Assembly (NCBI RefSeq): GCF_000186705.1
Contig: NZ_AEUE01000009.1
Location: forward strand, 1-64,000
DNA from: Citromicrobium sp. JLT1363
GTDB taxonomy: Bacteria; Pseudomonadota; Alphaproteobacteria; Sphingomonadales; Sphingomonadaceae
DNA: 64,000 nt
Reading direction: 5' to 3'
Under the pieces are notes generated by a model. That model was not told the origin of the DNA. It worked only from the letters and a program-made list of their open reading frames with translations, and ran no database searches. The position numbers were made by a program, and so were the translations under genes. Positions 47,755 through 57,356 of the stretch are shown here, in pieces (the first letter of the stretch is position 1; each line of letters starts with the position of its first letter).

Positions 47755-48981
47755 ATGGACCTTGAACGCTCCCCCCTCGCCCGGCCCTTCCCCGACATCC
47801 CGCCGATTGCGGGCGTGACGCTGCGCGTGGCCCGCGCGCGCTACAAGACCTGGGATCGCTGCGACCTCACCTATGCCGAACTGGCCGAAGGGACGACCGT
47901 GGCAGGCGTGTTCACCCGCAGCGCGTGCCCTTCCAGCGAGGTGGAGCTTGGCCGCGAACAGGTGAAGGCAGGCCGGGCGCGGGCGCTGATCGTCAATGCG
48001 GGCAATTCCAACGCCTTTACCGGCTATCGCGGCCGGGAGGCCGTGGAACAGATCATGGCGCAGGTCGCGGACAAGCTCGGCTGCACGAAGGAAGAGGTCT
48101 TCGTCTCTTCCACCGGCGTGATCGGCGTGCCCCTGCCCAAGGACAAGGCGCGTGAGGGCGTGGAAGCGGCGCTGGGCGCCCAACCCTGCTCGTGGGAGGA
48201 AGCCGCGCACACGATCGGCACCACCGACACCTTCACCAAGGGCGCGCATGCCTCCGCCATGATCGGCGACACGCGGATCGAGATCGGCGGAATCGTGAAG
48301 GGATCGGGCATGATCGCGCCCGACATGGCGACCATGCTGGGCTACGTCTTTACCGACGGGGCGATCTCGCCCGCTTTCCTGCAGGAGTGCCTCTCCCACG
48401 CGAACCGCGAGACCTTTTCCTGCATCACCGTCGATTCCGATACCTCCACCAGCGACACCGTGCTGGCCTTTGCGACCGGCAAGGCAGGCAATGCACAGCT
48501 GACCTCGTTCGAGGATCCCGGCGCGGATGCCTTCTTGGCGGCGCTGCGCGATGTGTGCCGCGAGCTGGCGCATCTGGTGGTGCGTGACGGCGAAGGGGCG
48601 CAGAAATTCATCGCGGTCACAGTCACGGGCGCGAGCGATGACGAGAGCGCGCGCATCATCGGCCTCTCCATCGCCAATTCGCCGCTGGTGAAGACGGCCA
48701 TTGCGGGCGGCGATGCGAATTGGGGCCGCGTCGTCATGGCAGTGGGCAAGGCGGGCGAACCGGCCGACCGCGACAGGCTCTCCATCGCTTTCGGCGGCCA
48801 CTGGGCCGCGCGGGATGGGCAGCCCGTTGCCGATTACGACGAGGCACCTGTGGCGAAGCACCTGCAGGGCCAGGAAGTCGATATCTCCGTCGATCTGGGC
48901 CTCGGCGAAGGGCGGGCCACGGTGTGGACCTGCGACCTGACGCACGGATATATCTCGATCAACGCGGATTACCGGTCGTGA
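47755..48981 (+). CDS. argJ: bifunctional ornithine acetyltransferase / N-acetylglutamate synthase ArgJ
   Basis: This encodes 408 residues. It recycles the acetyl group in arginine synthesis from N-acetylornithine to glutamate. The autocleavage site is in KGSGMIAPDMATML, with nucleophile Thr193 after Ala192. STGVIGVPLP and the C-terminal DLTHGYISINADYRS are also family signatures. Whether it is mono- or bifunctional cannot be decided from sequence alone. The ATG at 47755 is preceded by a poor ribosome-binding site but opens the conserved region. It overlaps the IMPase gene (GTGA). Confidence 0.94.
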   Translation: MDLERSPLARPFPDIPPIAGVTLRVARARYKTWDRCDLTYAELAEGTTVAGVFTRSACPSSEVELGREQVKAGRARALIVNAGNSNAFTGYRGREAVEQIMAQVADKLGCTKEEVFVSSTGVIGVPLPKDKAREGVEAALGAQPCSWEEAAHTIGTTDTFTKGAHASAMIGDTRIEIGGIVKGSGMIAPDMATMLGYVFTDGAISPAFLQECLSHANRETFSCITVDSDTSTSDTVLAFATGKAGNAQLTSFEDPGADAFLAALRDVCRELAHLVVRDGEGAQKFIAVTVTGASDDESARIIGLSIANSPLVKTAIAGGDANWGRVVMAVGKAGEPADRDRLSIAFGGHWAARDGQPVADYDEAPVAKHLQGQEVDISVDLGLGEGRATVWTCDLTHGYISINADYRS

Positions 48982-49790
48982 GCGCACTCGACCGCGAAGT
49001 GCTCGCGCTGATGCGCGACGTGTCCGAACGGATCATCATGCCGCGCCACCGCGCGCTCGAAGCGACCGAGATCATCGAGAAGGCGGACGACGACCTCGTC
49101 ACTATCGCCGACCGGGAGGCGGAGGTGGCGCTGGCCGAAGGGCTAGCCAAGCTGCATCCCGAAGCCGCCATCGTGGGTGAGGAGTCGGTGCACGCCGACC
49201 CTGCGGTGATGGATCGCCTGTCCGGCACCTGCTGGATCATCGACCCCATCGACGGGACCAGCAACTTCGCCAGCGGCAAGGGCCATTTCGGAATCATGGT
49301 GGCTTTGGCGGAGAATGGTTTTGCGCAGGCAGGCTGGATCTACGATCCGGAGCGGGATCGCCTGTGCGCAGCGCATCTGGGCCAGGGCGCCACGATCGAT
49401 GGAGAACAGGTCCTCGCCCGGCCCAGTGGCGCGAACCCGCCGCATCTCGCGGCGATGACGAAGTTCATGGCGCCCGCGCAGCGCAAGCGCTTCGAAACCG
49501 AGATCGCCCCCAATTACACGCTGGTTCAGCCGCCAGGCGCTGCGTGCGAGCAATATCCGCTCACCGTTCTGGGCGAGCACGATGTCGCCATCTACGAGCG
49601 CACGCTCCCGTGGGATCACGCAGCGGGCAACCTGTTCCTGAACGAAGCAGGCGGCACCTGCCTGCGGCTGGACGGAACGCCCTATCGGGTGGACGATGGC
49701 AGGCGCGGGATGATCGGCGCGGCGAACCGCGAGCTGTTCGACCAGCTGATCGCGCGGCTGGCGGCAGCGGGCTATCAGCCCGCCGCCTGA
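48978..49790 (+). CDS. inositol monophosphatase family phosphatase
   Basis: This encodes 270 residues. Lithium-sensitive phosphatase motifs are visible: GEES (metal-binding Glu), DPIDGTSNFASG and the C-terminal WDHAAGNLFLNEAGG. It starts at GTG 48978, sharing GTGA with the argJ stop, so it is translated with ArgJ. In Alphaproteobacteria this family includes histidinol-phosphate phosphatase (HisN), inositol monophosphatase and CysQ. The pairing with an amino-acid biosynthesis gene favours HisN, but the sequence does not prove it. Confidence 0.88.
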   Translation: MSALDREVLALMRDVSERIIMPRHRALEATEIIEKADDDLVTIADREAEVALAEGLAKLHPEAAIVGEESVHADPAVMDRLSGTCWIIDPIDGTSNFASGKGHFGIMVALAENGFAQAGWIYDPERDRLCAAHLGQGATIDGEQVLARPSGANPPHLAAMTKFMAPAQRKRFETEIAPNYTLVQPPGAACEQYPLTVLGEHDVAIYERTLPWDHAAGNLFLNEAGGTCLRLDGTPYRVDDGRRGMIGAANRELFDQLIARLAAAGYQPAA

Positions 49791-49797
49791 GCGCCGA

Positions 49798-50118
49798 TCA
49801 AAGCTCGCCTTCGAGCCATGCCTTCAGCTGGCTCTTGGGCCGTGCGCCGGTCAGTTCGGCGGCGCGTTCGCCATTCTTGTAGAGCACCAGGTAGGGAATG
49901 CCCTGCACGCCCAGCTTGCCGGGGGTGTCGGTGTTTTCCATGATGTCCATCTTGGCGATGGTGACCTTGTCGCCCATCTCCTCGCTGATTTCTTCCAGCG
50001 CGGGCGCGACCATCTTGCACGGGCCACACCATTCGGCCCAGAAATCGACGAGAACGGGCTTGTCGCTCTCGATCACGTCGGACTGGAAGCTGGCGTCGGT
50101 TACGGTTTTGGTGGCCAT
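49798..50118 (-). CDS. trxA: thioredoxin
   Basis: This 106-residue protein has the redox motif WCGPC (30-34) and the conserved GIPYLVLYKNGE (cis-Pro loop). It is a general cytosolic dithiol reductant. It is the last gene of the addA-led string (48 bp after addA) and convergent with the IMPase gene (7-bp gap). The length and motifs match TrxA1. Confidence 0.96.
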   Translation of the reverse strand: MATKTVTDASFQSDVIESDKPVLVDFWAEWCGPCKMVAPALEEISEEMGDKVTIAKMDIMENTDTPGKLGVQGIPYLVLYKNGERAAELTGARPKSQLKAWLEGEL

Positions 50119-50166
50119 GCGGCATGTCTCCTTTTCGTTGACCCCGTATCTAGTGACGCTGCGGCA

Positions 50167-53100
50167 TTACGCAAAGCCGGGCGCAGCGAAGTCTTCCTGC
50201 TGATCTGCCAAGCCGGGCTTGTGCGCCGCGAGCAATCCCTCCGGCAAAGCGATAAGCTGCGGGGTATGCGTATAGAGCAACGCCGCAGAAATCCGCCGCC
50301 CCGGGTAGATCGCGGCGAGCGCGTGGGCATAGGCGGACATCTGCTGCAAGGTCGATTTGGGCACGGCATCCGCGTCGGTCGGCGGGCGGCGCGTGGTCTT
50401 GTAATCGACCACCAGAACCTCTTGCTCGCTCACGCACAGCCGGTCGAGCTTGCCCGTCACGACCTGCCCGTTGACGGTTGCGGCAAGCGAAACCTCGGCC
50501 AGCGCGCCGGGCGTGAAGAGGTCCGCGAACTGCGGATCGTCGAGCACGGTGAGCACCTGAGCGACCATTTCCGCATGCGCGCCTTCGGGCAGGTCTGCAG
50601 CGTGTGTCCCAAGCCAATCGAGCGCCCGCGCCTCGCGCGCTCCGGCCGCAATATCGGGCAGCCGTTCCAGCAGGCGGTGGACCAGCGTACCGCGCTGCGC
50701 CGCGTCGTTCCCCGCAGACAGGCCCGGCGGATTGGGAGCGAGATCGTCCCCGACGGAGGACGGCGCGAGCGGGCGCAGTGGAGTGGGTTCGGCGCCGGGG
50801 GGCCTGATCGCCCAATCGGGCAGCCCGGGCATATCGTCCACGCGATCCTGCGCAGGGGCAGGCACGCCCGCCTCGCCCAGCGTGCCGATATCGTTTCGCG
50901 CGCCCCAGATCGGGTCCGGCACCGGCTCGCCCTCGAACAGCGCGGCGGCCTGCGCGTACCAGCTTGCCTCGGGCACGTCCTTGTCGCTCGGCAGCAGGGC
51001 GCCGCCGATATACAGCGCTTCCTCCGCACGGGTCATGGCGACGTACATCAGCCGCCAGTGCTCCTCGCGCTCGCGGGCCGCCTTGGCTTCTTCCGCCGCC
51101 AGCACCGGCCCGGCCTTGGCCTCCTTCGGCAGGCTCGGCAGCGGCACCGGACGTCCGTCGTCCGTTGCCAGCTCCCCCGCCCGCGCCGGCCCGCGATCCG
51201 GATTGCCGGTCGCATCGGCAAGGATCACGATCGGCGCCTGCAAGCCCTTGGAGCCGTGCGCGGTGAGCACGCGCACCGCATTGCCGCTGCCCGCCGCTTC
51301 GCGCTTCAGCTCCTCGTCGGAGGCATCGAACCAGTTGAGGAAGCCCTGCAGGCTGGGCGTATGCTCGGCGCAGAACGCGAAGGCTGCGCCGACCAGCTCG
51401 TCGATCGGATCATTCGCTTCGCGTCCCAGCCGCGCAACCAGCTTGCGCCGCCCATCCCACGGGCCGGTCAGCAGCCATTGCAGCAGCGCCTGGGGCGGCT
51501 CATTATCGACCCGCGCGAGCAGTGCGCGCAGCCGGTCGGCGGTCTCCACGCACTGCGGCGCGTCGCTGCGGCGGATATGGTCCCACAACGTCACCTTCTT
51601 CTCTCGCAGGCCGTGGTCGAGCAGATCATCCTGCGACCAGCCGCCCAGAGGCGACACCAGCAGATTGGCGAGGCTTAGGTCGTCGCGCGGCTGCGCGGCG
51701 AAGCGCAGGGCGGCCAGCAGGTCTTTTACAGCCAGCGGAGAGCCGAGCCGCAATCTGTCGACGCCTGCCACCGGCACGCCAGCTGCATGAAGCCGCGCGA
51801 CGATCAGCCCGGCAAGGGCGCGGCGCTTCCTGACCAGGATCATGATATCGCCCGCCGTGGCGCGGCGATTGCCGCCCTTGGTCAGCGGATGCCCGTCTTC
51901 CAGCCACTGCTTCACCTGCGTGGCGATGCGATCCGCCATGCGACGCTCGGGCGCGGGCAGCCAGGTTTCCGCGCCTTCTTCCTCCACGGCTTCGGGATCG
52001 TCGCCTTCGTCCGCGCGGATCGGCGCCCACAGGGTAACGCGCCCTGCCCGCTCTTCGCCCGTATGGTGCACCGCCTCGCCCGCCATGCCCATCGCTTCGG
52101 TGCCCACCTGCGCCACCGCGCGGTCGACGAAATCGAGAATGGTCTGCGAACTGCGGAAATTGCGCTCCAGCCCAAGCTTTTCGAGCGGCGTGAGCGGCAC
52201 CAGCGGCCTTTCGCGCGTTTCCATCGCCAGCGCTTCGGCATTGGCGATGGCGGCGTTGATCCGCGAATCATATTCCGCGCGCTTGGCAAGGAACAGCTGC
52301 GGCTCGGTGCCCTGAAAGCCGAAGATCGCCTGCTTGTAGTCGCCCACGACGAAGATCGTGCGCAGCCGGTCTCCCGCTGCGCCGAGGCCATTGAAATAGT
52401 CCTGCGTCAGCGCGTCGATGATCGCCCACTGGCTGGCATTGGTGTCCTGCGCCTCGTCCACCAGGATATGGTCGAACGCGCGGTCCAGCTTGTAGCCGAT
52501 CCACTGCGACATTTCCGAATTGGCGAGCAGGCTTGCCGCACGGGCGATCTGATCGTCGAAATCGACCAGCCCGCGCACCCGCTTCGCCTCGTCCCACATA
52601 AGCGCGAAACGCCGCCCGAGTTCGAGCGCGGGGGCGAGATATTCGGCCAATGCCAGCAGAGCCAGCTTCTCACGGATCGCATCGAGGCTGGCCTGAACCG
52701 CGGCGACATTGCCCTCGTAAGCGGGATGCCGCTTGGCGAGGTTGGTGAGGTTCTTGGGCTTGGAGCCATCGGCAACCAGCAGACTGCCGTTGAAGCAGGC
52801 CAGCGTGGCAAGGCGCTGCTCCGGTTCGGCGGCAAGCCAGGCGGAGATGGGCTCTGCCGCCTCGCGCCCGCTCTTGGTGTTCCAGTCCTGCAAGGTGGCA
52901 AGACAGGCTCGCAGGGAGCCGCAATCGAACCGGTCGTCCGCGCATTCGCCCGCCAGATCGGCCTCGGAAAATTCGCTCGGCAGGCCCAGGAGCTGCATGA
53001 TCCGCGGGCGCATCGGGCTGCGCCACCCGCCCGGTTCCGCCCATAACTCGCGCGCGCTGGCGCAGGCCATCAGCCACGCCTTCGCGCCGTCGGGTGACAG

Positions 53101-53649
53101 CCTTAGCGAGAGCATCGCCAGCGCGCTGCGATCATCCTCGTCCGCATTGCTCACGAGGTCGGTAAGCACCTCGCGCGCGAGCAGTTCGCGCGTGCGGTCG
53201 TCCATTGCCACGGTGCCGGGTTCCAGCCCGGCTTCCTCAGGGAAGGCGGCGAGCAGGTATTGCGAAAAGGCATGGATCGTATCGATCCGCAGTCCGCCGC
53301 CCGGGCAATCGAGCACCTTGGTGAATAGCGTGCGCGCCCGCGCCTGCGTTTCGGGATCGAACTTCGCGCCGATCGCCTTCAGGTCGCCAGCCAGCGCGTC
53401 CGGCTTCATGCGCACCCAGCGCGCCAGCGTTTCGTTGACGCGGGTCGCCATTTCCGCCGCGCCGGCCTTGGTGAAGGTGAGGCACAGGATCGATCCCGGC
53501 TCCACCCCCGGTTGCAGCAAGAGCCGCAGCACGCGGGCGGAGAGCACCTGCGTCTTGCCGGTGCCCGCGCTGGCGGACAGCCACACCGAACGTGCAGGGT
53601 CCGCTGCCAGCGCCTGTTCGGGCAGAAGATCGTAGAGCTTGCCGCTCAT
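50167..53649 (-). CDS. addA: AddA helicase-nuclease subunit
   Basis: This 1160-residue protein is the UvrD-type helicase subunit of AddAB, which processes double-strand breaks for RecA loading. Walker A is SASAGTGKT (25-33), then LVDEAQDTNASQW (motif II), LTAHGSKGLQAPIVI (motif V) and YVAMTRAEEALY (motif VI). The C-terminal nuclease has GKLDRLCVSEQEVLVVDYKT, the Asp/Lys core of the PDDEXK fold. I start at ATG 53649 because it overlaps the addB stop by 4 nt; the longer frame adds 6 residues in addB. Confidence 0.95.
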   Translation of the reverse strand: MSGKLYDLLPEQALAADPARSVWLSASAGTGKTQVLSARVLRLLLQPGVEPGSILCLTFTKAGAAEMATRVNETLARWVRMKPDALAGDLKAIGAKFDPETQARARTLFTKVLDCPGGGLRIDTIHAFSQYLLAAFPEEAGLEPGTVAMDDRTRELLAREVLTDLVSNADEDDRSALAMLSLRLSPDGAKAWLMACASARELWAEPGGWRSPMRPRIMQLLGLPSEFSEADLAGECADDRFDCGSLRACLATLQDWNTKSGREAAEPISAWLAAEPEQRLATLACFNGSLLVADGSKPKNLTNLAKRHPAYEGNVAAVQASLDAIREKLALLALAEYLAPALELGRRFALMWDEAKRVRGLVDFDDQIARAASLLANSEMSQWIGYKLDRAFDHILVDEAQDTNASQWAIIDALTQDYFNGLGAAGDRLRTIFVVGDYKQAIFGFQGTEPQLFLAKRAEYDSRINAAIANAEALAMETRERPLVPLTPLEKLGLERNFRSSQTILDFVDRAVAQVGTEAMGMAGEAVHHTGEERAGRVTLWAPIRADEGDDPEAVEEEGAETWLPAPERRMADRIATQVKQWLEDGHPLTKGGNRRATAGDIMILVRKRRALAGLIVARLHAAGVPVAGVDRLRLGSPLAVKDLLAALRFAAQPRDDLSLANLLVSPLGGWSQDDLLDHGLREKKVTLWDHIRRSDAPQCVETADRLRALLARVDNEPPQALLQWLLTGPWDGRRKLVARLGREANDPIDELVGAAFAFCAEHTPSLQGFLNWFDASDEELKREAAGSGNAVRVLTAHGSKGLQAPIVILADATGNPDRGPARAGELATDDGRPVPLPSLPKEAKAGPVLAAEEAKAAREREEHWRLMYVAMTRAEEALYIGGALLPSDKDVPEASWYAQAAALFEGEPVPDPIWGARNDIGTLGEAGVPAPAQDRVDDMPGLPDWAIRPPGAEPTPLRPLAPSSVGDDLAPNPPGLSAGNDAAQRGTLVHRLLERLPDIAAGAREARALDWLGTHAADLPEGAHAEMVAQVLTVLDDPQFADLFTPGALAEVSLAATVNGQVVTGKLDRLCVSEQEVLVVDYKTTRRPPTDADAVPKSTLQQMSAYAHALAAIYPGRRISAALLYTHTPQLIALPEGLLAAHKPGLADQQEDFAAPGFA

Positions 53650-56633
53650 TCCTCTCTCCCCAGCCATTCCTCCAGCCGCATCAGCTGGTCGTAGGTCGCA
53701 TAGAGCTTCAGGTCCGGGTTGGGCCGCGCGGTGAAAGGCTCATTCCCGAGGATCCACCGATCGAGCGCATCGTGCAGAAAGCGGCGTGCTTCGGGGAGGA
53801 AATCGTCCGGCTCTATCCCGGTGCGCGCCGCACCCACCTTCAGCGGCGTGGTGACATAGCCGAAGCCGGTATCCGACTTCGCATCGCGACCCAGCGACCA
53901 GTATTCGAAGCGCGTCGGCGTGCCGTCGATCCCGCGATCCGCGTACGCGCCGTCCGCCAGCAGCAGCCCCAGCGTGCCCAGCTGCAATGCGAAGCCTTCC
54001 GCCACCATCTTCTTCGATGGCGGCCCGCCGGTCTTGTAATCCACGATGGCGTAGGTGCCATCCGCCAGCCGGTCTATCCGGTCGGCCGTCCCCTTGATCT
54101 CGACCCCGCCGTAATCGCGCTTCGCCTGTTCCTCTACCGCCACGATGGTCCGGTCCGGGTCCCCCTCGACCTCGTTGGCGATCCATTCGAGCGCGGCCAT
54201 CAGGCGCGGTTCCCACAGGGCGCGGGTCAGCGGATGGGCATCCATTTCGGCGAGGTGCTTGGCGGCCAGATCGGTGAGCGCGCCGCCGTGCTTGTGCCAC
54301 TCCTCCAGAATCGCGTGCGCGAGCGTGCCCTGCCACGCGGGCGAAGGCTCCGCATCGAGCGGGTCCTTCTCGTCCAGATGGAGGATCGAGCGGGCATAGA
54401 ACTGGTACGGGTCCGACCGCAGCCGGTCGAGCGCGGTGGCGCTGATCGAAACGCGGCGTACGGCGGCGGGGGGCATGGGCCGTGGCTGCGGATAGAGCGC
54501 AGCAGGCTCCGCATCGCGCAAGGCGCGGACCAGGCCGGGGAGCTCTTTCTCCTCGTGCCGGTTGGCAAGATCGCCCAGCAAGGCCTTGATCCGCAGGAAG
54601 AACCGCGAAGGGATTGCAGGCCCGTCCGCATCGCGTTCCGCCCTGGTCAGCAGCACCTGGGGGGCACCCAGCGCGCCGGCCAGATCATGCGCAGCAAGAC
54701 CGATGCGGAACTCCGCACCCGGCACACCCAGAGCGCGCAGAACAGGCGGCGCGAGCAGCGGATCGGGCGAGGCGCGGCCCGGCCAGATTCCTTCGTTGAG
54801 CCCGGCGCAGATAATCAGATCCGCGCGCGCCATCCGGCTTTCGAGCAAGCCGTAGATCGCAACGCGCGGATGCCCCCCATAGGCCGGGCGCACCGCGACC
54901 CGCTCCATCGCGTCGGACAGTACATCGTGCAGGTCGCGCGGATCGAGCAGGGTGCCCGCCGCGATCGATTGCTGCCGCAGCTCATCCACGAAGCTGCCCA
55001 GCGCGCGGCCGTCTTCCCGCGCCCAGATATGCTCGCCGCAGAAATCCTCGAGGGTTTGTGCAAGGCCGGTCAGCAAGTCGGCCAGCGGCACATCGCCGTG
55101 CTGCCCCATCAGCGGTTCGAGCTTGTCCGCCACGCCCTCCCACCAATCGGGCACCTTCGCCTTGGCGGCATAATGGCGCAGCGGGCCAAGGCCCGGCGCC
55201 GGGCGCGGTCCGCGCAGCCGATCCTCGAACGCGCGCAAGGCATCCAGCCAGTCGGCGCGCGCCTTGCGTTCGTCCTGAGCACCGGCAATCCCCATCGCGG
55301 GGTGCCCCAGAAACGCGATCAGGGAGACCGGCGCGGCGCGATCCGCGATAACCTTCGCCAGCAGCAGCAGCGCACGCCCGGCGCGCGTTTCGCCCAGCGG
55401 CGCACCGGCGGAATCGTCTGCCTGAATATCCCAGCGGCGCAGATGGTGTACGATCCTGCGCGCCAGCCCCCGGTCCGGCGTCACCACCGCCACCCGCTCG
55501 CCCGGCTGCTCCAGAGCCTGCCGCACCGCCAGCGCGACCGCCTGCGCCTCCTCCTCCGGGTTGCCGACTTCAAGCAGGCGAACGCCCGCGAGCCGCCGCT
55601 TCTCCGACGGCAGATCGACCCAGCTCTTGCTCGCCTGCGGGGGGAGGAACAGCGCGCTGACCGCGTGGGTCCGCTCGGGCGGAGCCGCCCCGATACCCCG
55701 CCGGTGCCATTGCTGCACTTCGCCGCGGTTCACCCCCATGCGGTTGAGCAGCAGCTTGAGGTGATATTGCGGGTGGGTCGGCGCATCCTCGCGGCCCAGC
55801 CGCTCCCCCCCGGCATCGTCGGACTGCCCTGCCCTGCCCAGCTCCGCCCAGGCCGCATCCGACAGCGACAGGTCGAGGTCCGGCAATATCACGGCACCCT
55901 GTGGCAGTTCGCTGACGACCCGCAGAAGGCGTGCGAGGGCGGGTGCCGCGCTGGTCACACCGGCAGCGACGATGGGTGTGGCCGGCGGATCGGCGCGCCA
56001 GGCCCTGGCTGCCTGCCCGAAGAGCAGGTTGCGACGGGTCGCAGCATCGACGCGGCCCATTGCCGCCAGTTCGACAAGCCAGCGCGCCTGCACGCGGGCG
56101 AAGCGCCGCAAGCTGTCTTCCCAATGCCGCGCGACCGAACCGACGACATCCTTCACGCGTTCGCCGATCAGGTCCTCGGGCGCGATTTCCTCGACCAGCA
56201 GGCGGTCCATCGTCTCCGCCATCATTCGCGCCTGCCGGAACAGCGGTGGACCCTGCGGAGCCTGATCGCCCATTTCCTCCGTCAGCAGCGCCGCGAGACG
56301 CAGCCAGCGGTAGGTCGGATCGACCGCAGGGGGAATGCCATCACCGCCGCCAAGCGGATCGAGCAGCGGGCCAAGCGCCTCGTCCAGCGAAAGATCGCCG
56401 ATGGTGACCATGCGCGGCAGCAGCAGGCCCTGGCGGCCGCCGTCCTCGCCCATCCGGCGAACGAACGCCTCGCTCACCGTGCGGATCGCGCGGCCGCTGG
56501 GCAGCAGCAGGGTCAACCGCGCCAGCCCCAGCCCATCCTCGGAATAGCGCGGCAGCAACCCTGCCACCAGCGCATCGGCGAACCCGCGATGGGCCGCAAT
56601 CGAATAGACCTGCGGCCCTAGCCTGTCAGACAT
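53646..56633 (-). CDS. addB: AddB subunit, double-strand break repair
   Basis: This 995-residue partner of AddA is an inactivated helicase (the nucleotide site begins LTLLLPSGRAIR and lacks a GKT lysine) fused to an active nuclease: GTADRIDRLADGTYAIVDYKTG near residue 880. In Alphaproteobacteria the AddB nuclease lacks the Fe-S cysteines of the Bacillus subtilis protein, and I see none here. It starts 6 nt after the murU stop and overlaps addA by 4 nt. Confidence 0.93.
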   Translation of the reverse strand: MSDRLGPQVYSIAAHRGFADALVAGLLPRYSEDGLGLARLTLLLPSGRAIRTVSEAFVRRMGEDGGRQGLLLPRMVTIGDLSLDEALGPLLDPLGGGDGIPPAVDPTYRWLRLAALLTEEMGDQAPQGPPLFRQARMMAETMDRLLVEEIAPEDLIGERVKDVVGSVARHWEDSLRRFARVQARWLVELAAMGRVDAATRRNLLFGQAARAWRADPPATPIVAAGVTSAAPALARLLRVVSELPQGAVILPDLDLSLSDAAWAELGRAGQSDDAGGERLGREDAPTHPQYHLKLLLNRMGVNRGEVQQWHRRGIGAAPPERTHAVSALFLPPQASKSWVDLPSEKRRLAGVRLLEVGNPEEEAQAVALAVRQALEQPGERVAVVTPDRGLARRIVHHLRRWDIQADDSAGAPLGETRAGRALLLLAKVIADRAAPVSLIAFLGHPAMGIAGAQDERKARADWLDALRAFEDRLRGPRPAPGLGPLRHYAAKAKVPDWWEGVADKLEPLMGQHGDVPLADLLTGLAQTLEDFCGEHIWAREDGRALGSFVDELRQQSIAAGTLLDPRDLHDVLSDAMERVAVRPAYGGHPRVAIYGLLESRMARADLIICAGLNEGIWPGRASPDPLLAPPVLRALGVPGAEFRIGLAAHDLAGALGAPQVLLTRAERDADGPAIPSRFFLRIKALLGDLANRHEEKELPGLVRALRDAEPAALYPQPRPMPPAAVRRVSISATALDRLRSDPYQFYARSILHLDEKDPLDAEPSPAWQGTLAHAILEEWHKHGGALTDLAAKHLAEMDAHPLTRALWEPRLMAALEWIANEVEGDPDRTIVAVEEQAKRDYGGVEIKGTADRIDRLADGTYAIVDYKTGGPPSKKMVAEGFALQLGTLGLLLADGAYADRGIDGTPTRFEYWSLGRDAKSDTGFGYVTTPLKVGAARTGIEPDDFLPEARRFLHDALDRWILGNEPFTARPNPDLKLYATYDQLMRLEEWLGREE

Positions 56634-56639
56634 GCGGCC

Positions 56640-57356
56640 TCAGCCACGCGCCAGCGCTTCCTCGGTCTGGCGTACCGCCGCTGGCGTGCCGACCTCGAAC
56701 CATTCGCCGGTGAATTGCAGACCGAACAGCCGCCCTTCTTCCATTGCGCGGTTCCACAGGATGTTGGTGGAAAACTTGTCCTCGGGTGCATCGCGCAGCA
56801 GGCGGTGCGACACCAGCTGGATACCGGTATAGATGAAAGGCGCGATCCGGCCCGACTTGCGGCGCGAGACGAGGCCGCGCGCGTCCAGATGGAAATCGCC
56901 CGGCCCGCTGAAATTGCCGGCCCGCTTGTGCGGAACGACCAGCAGCAGCGCGTCCATCGCGGCATCATCCCAGCGATCGGACAGCTCCGCAAAGGCATTG
57001 CGCGGCCCTTCCAGCCAGATATTGTCCGAGTTGAGGCAGTAAAAGGGATCGGGCAGCAGGCCTTGCGCCTTGATCATCCCGCCTCCCGTTTCGAGCAGCT
57101 GTTCCCGTTCGTCCGAGATGTCGACCTTCGGGCTTTTGCGCTCCGCCAGATGGGCTTCGAGAGCGTCCGCCAGGTAATGCACGTTGACGACCGCGCGGCT
57201 CACGCCCGCGTCCGCCAGCCGATCCAGCGTGTGGTCGATCAGCGGCTTGCCCGCCACCCGCACCAGCGGCTTGGGCATCGTGGCGGTGAGCGGGCGCATG
57301 CGCTTGCCCAGCCCCGCCGCCATCACCATCGCGGTGTCGGAGACAAGCGCGCTCAT
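56640..57356 (-). CDS. murU: N-acetylmuramate-1-phosphate uridylyltransferase MurU
   Basis: This 238-residue nucleotidyltransferase has the signature MAAGLGKRMRPLTATMPKPL (about 12-31), then GKPLIDHTLDRL, FYCLNSDNIW (metal-binding Asp) and the ETGGGMIKA segment typical of MurU. With AmgK it converts recycled N-acetylmuramate to UDP-MurNAc, bypassing de novo synthesis and conferring fosfomycin tolerance in Pseudomonas putida. It overlaps amgK by 4 nt and is followed closely by addB. Confidence 0.9.
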   Translation of the reverse strand: MSALVSDTAMVMAAGLGKRMRPLTATMPKPLVRVAGKPLIDHTLDRLADAGVSRAVVNVHYLADALEAHLAERKSPKVDISDEREQLLETGGGMIKAQGLLPDPFYCLNSDNIWLEGPRNAFAELSDRWDDAAMDALLLVVPHKRAGNFSGPGDFHLDARGLVSRRKSGRIAPFIYTGIQLVSHRLLRDAPEDKFSTNILWNRAMEEGRLFGLQFTGEWFEVGTPAAVRQTEEALARG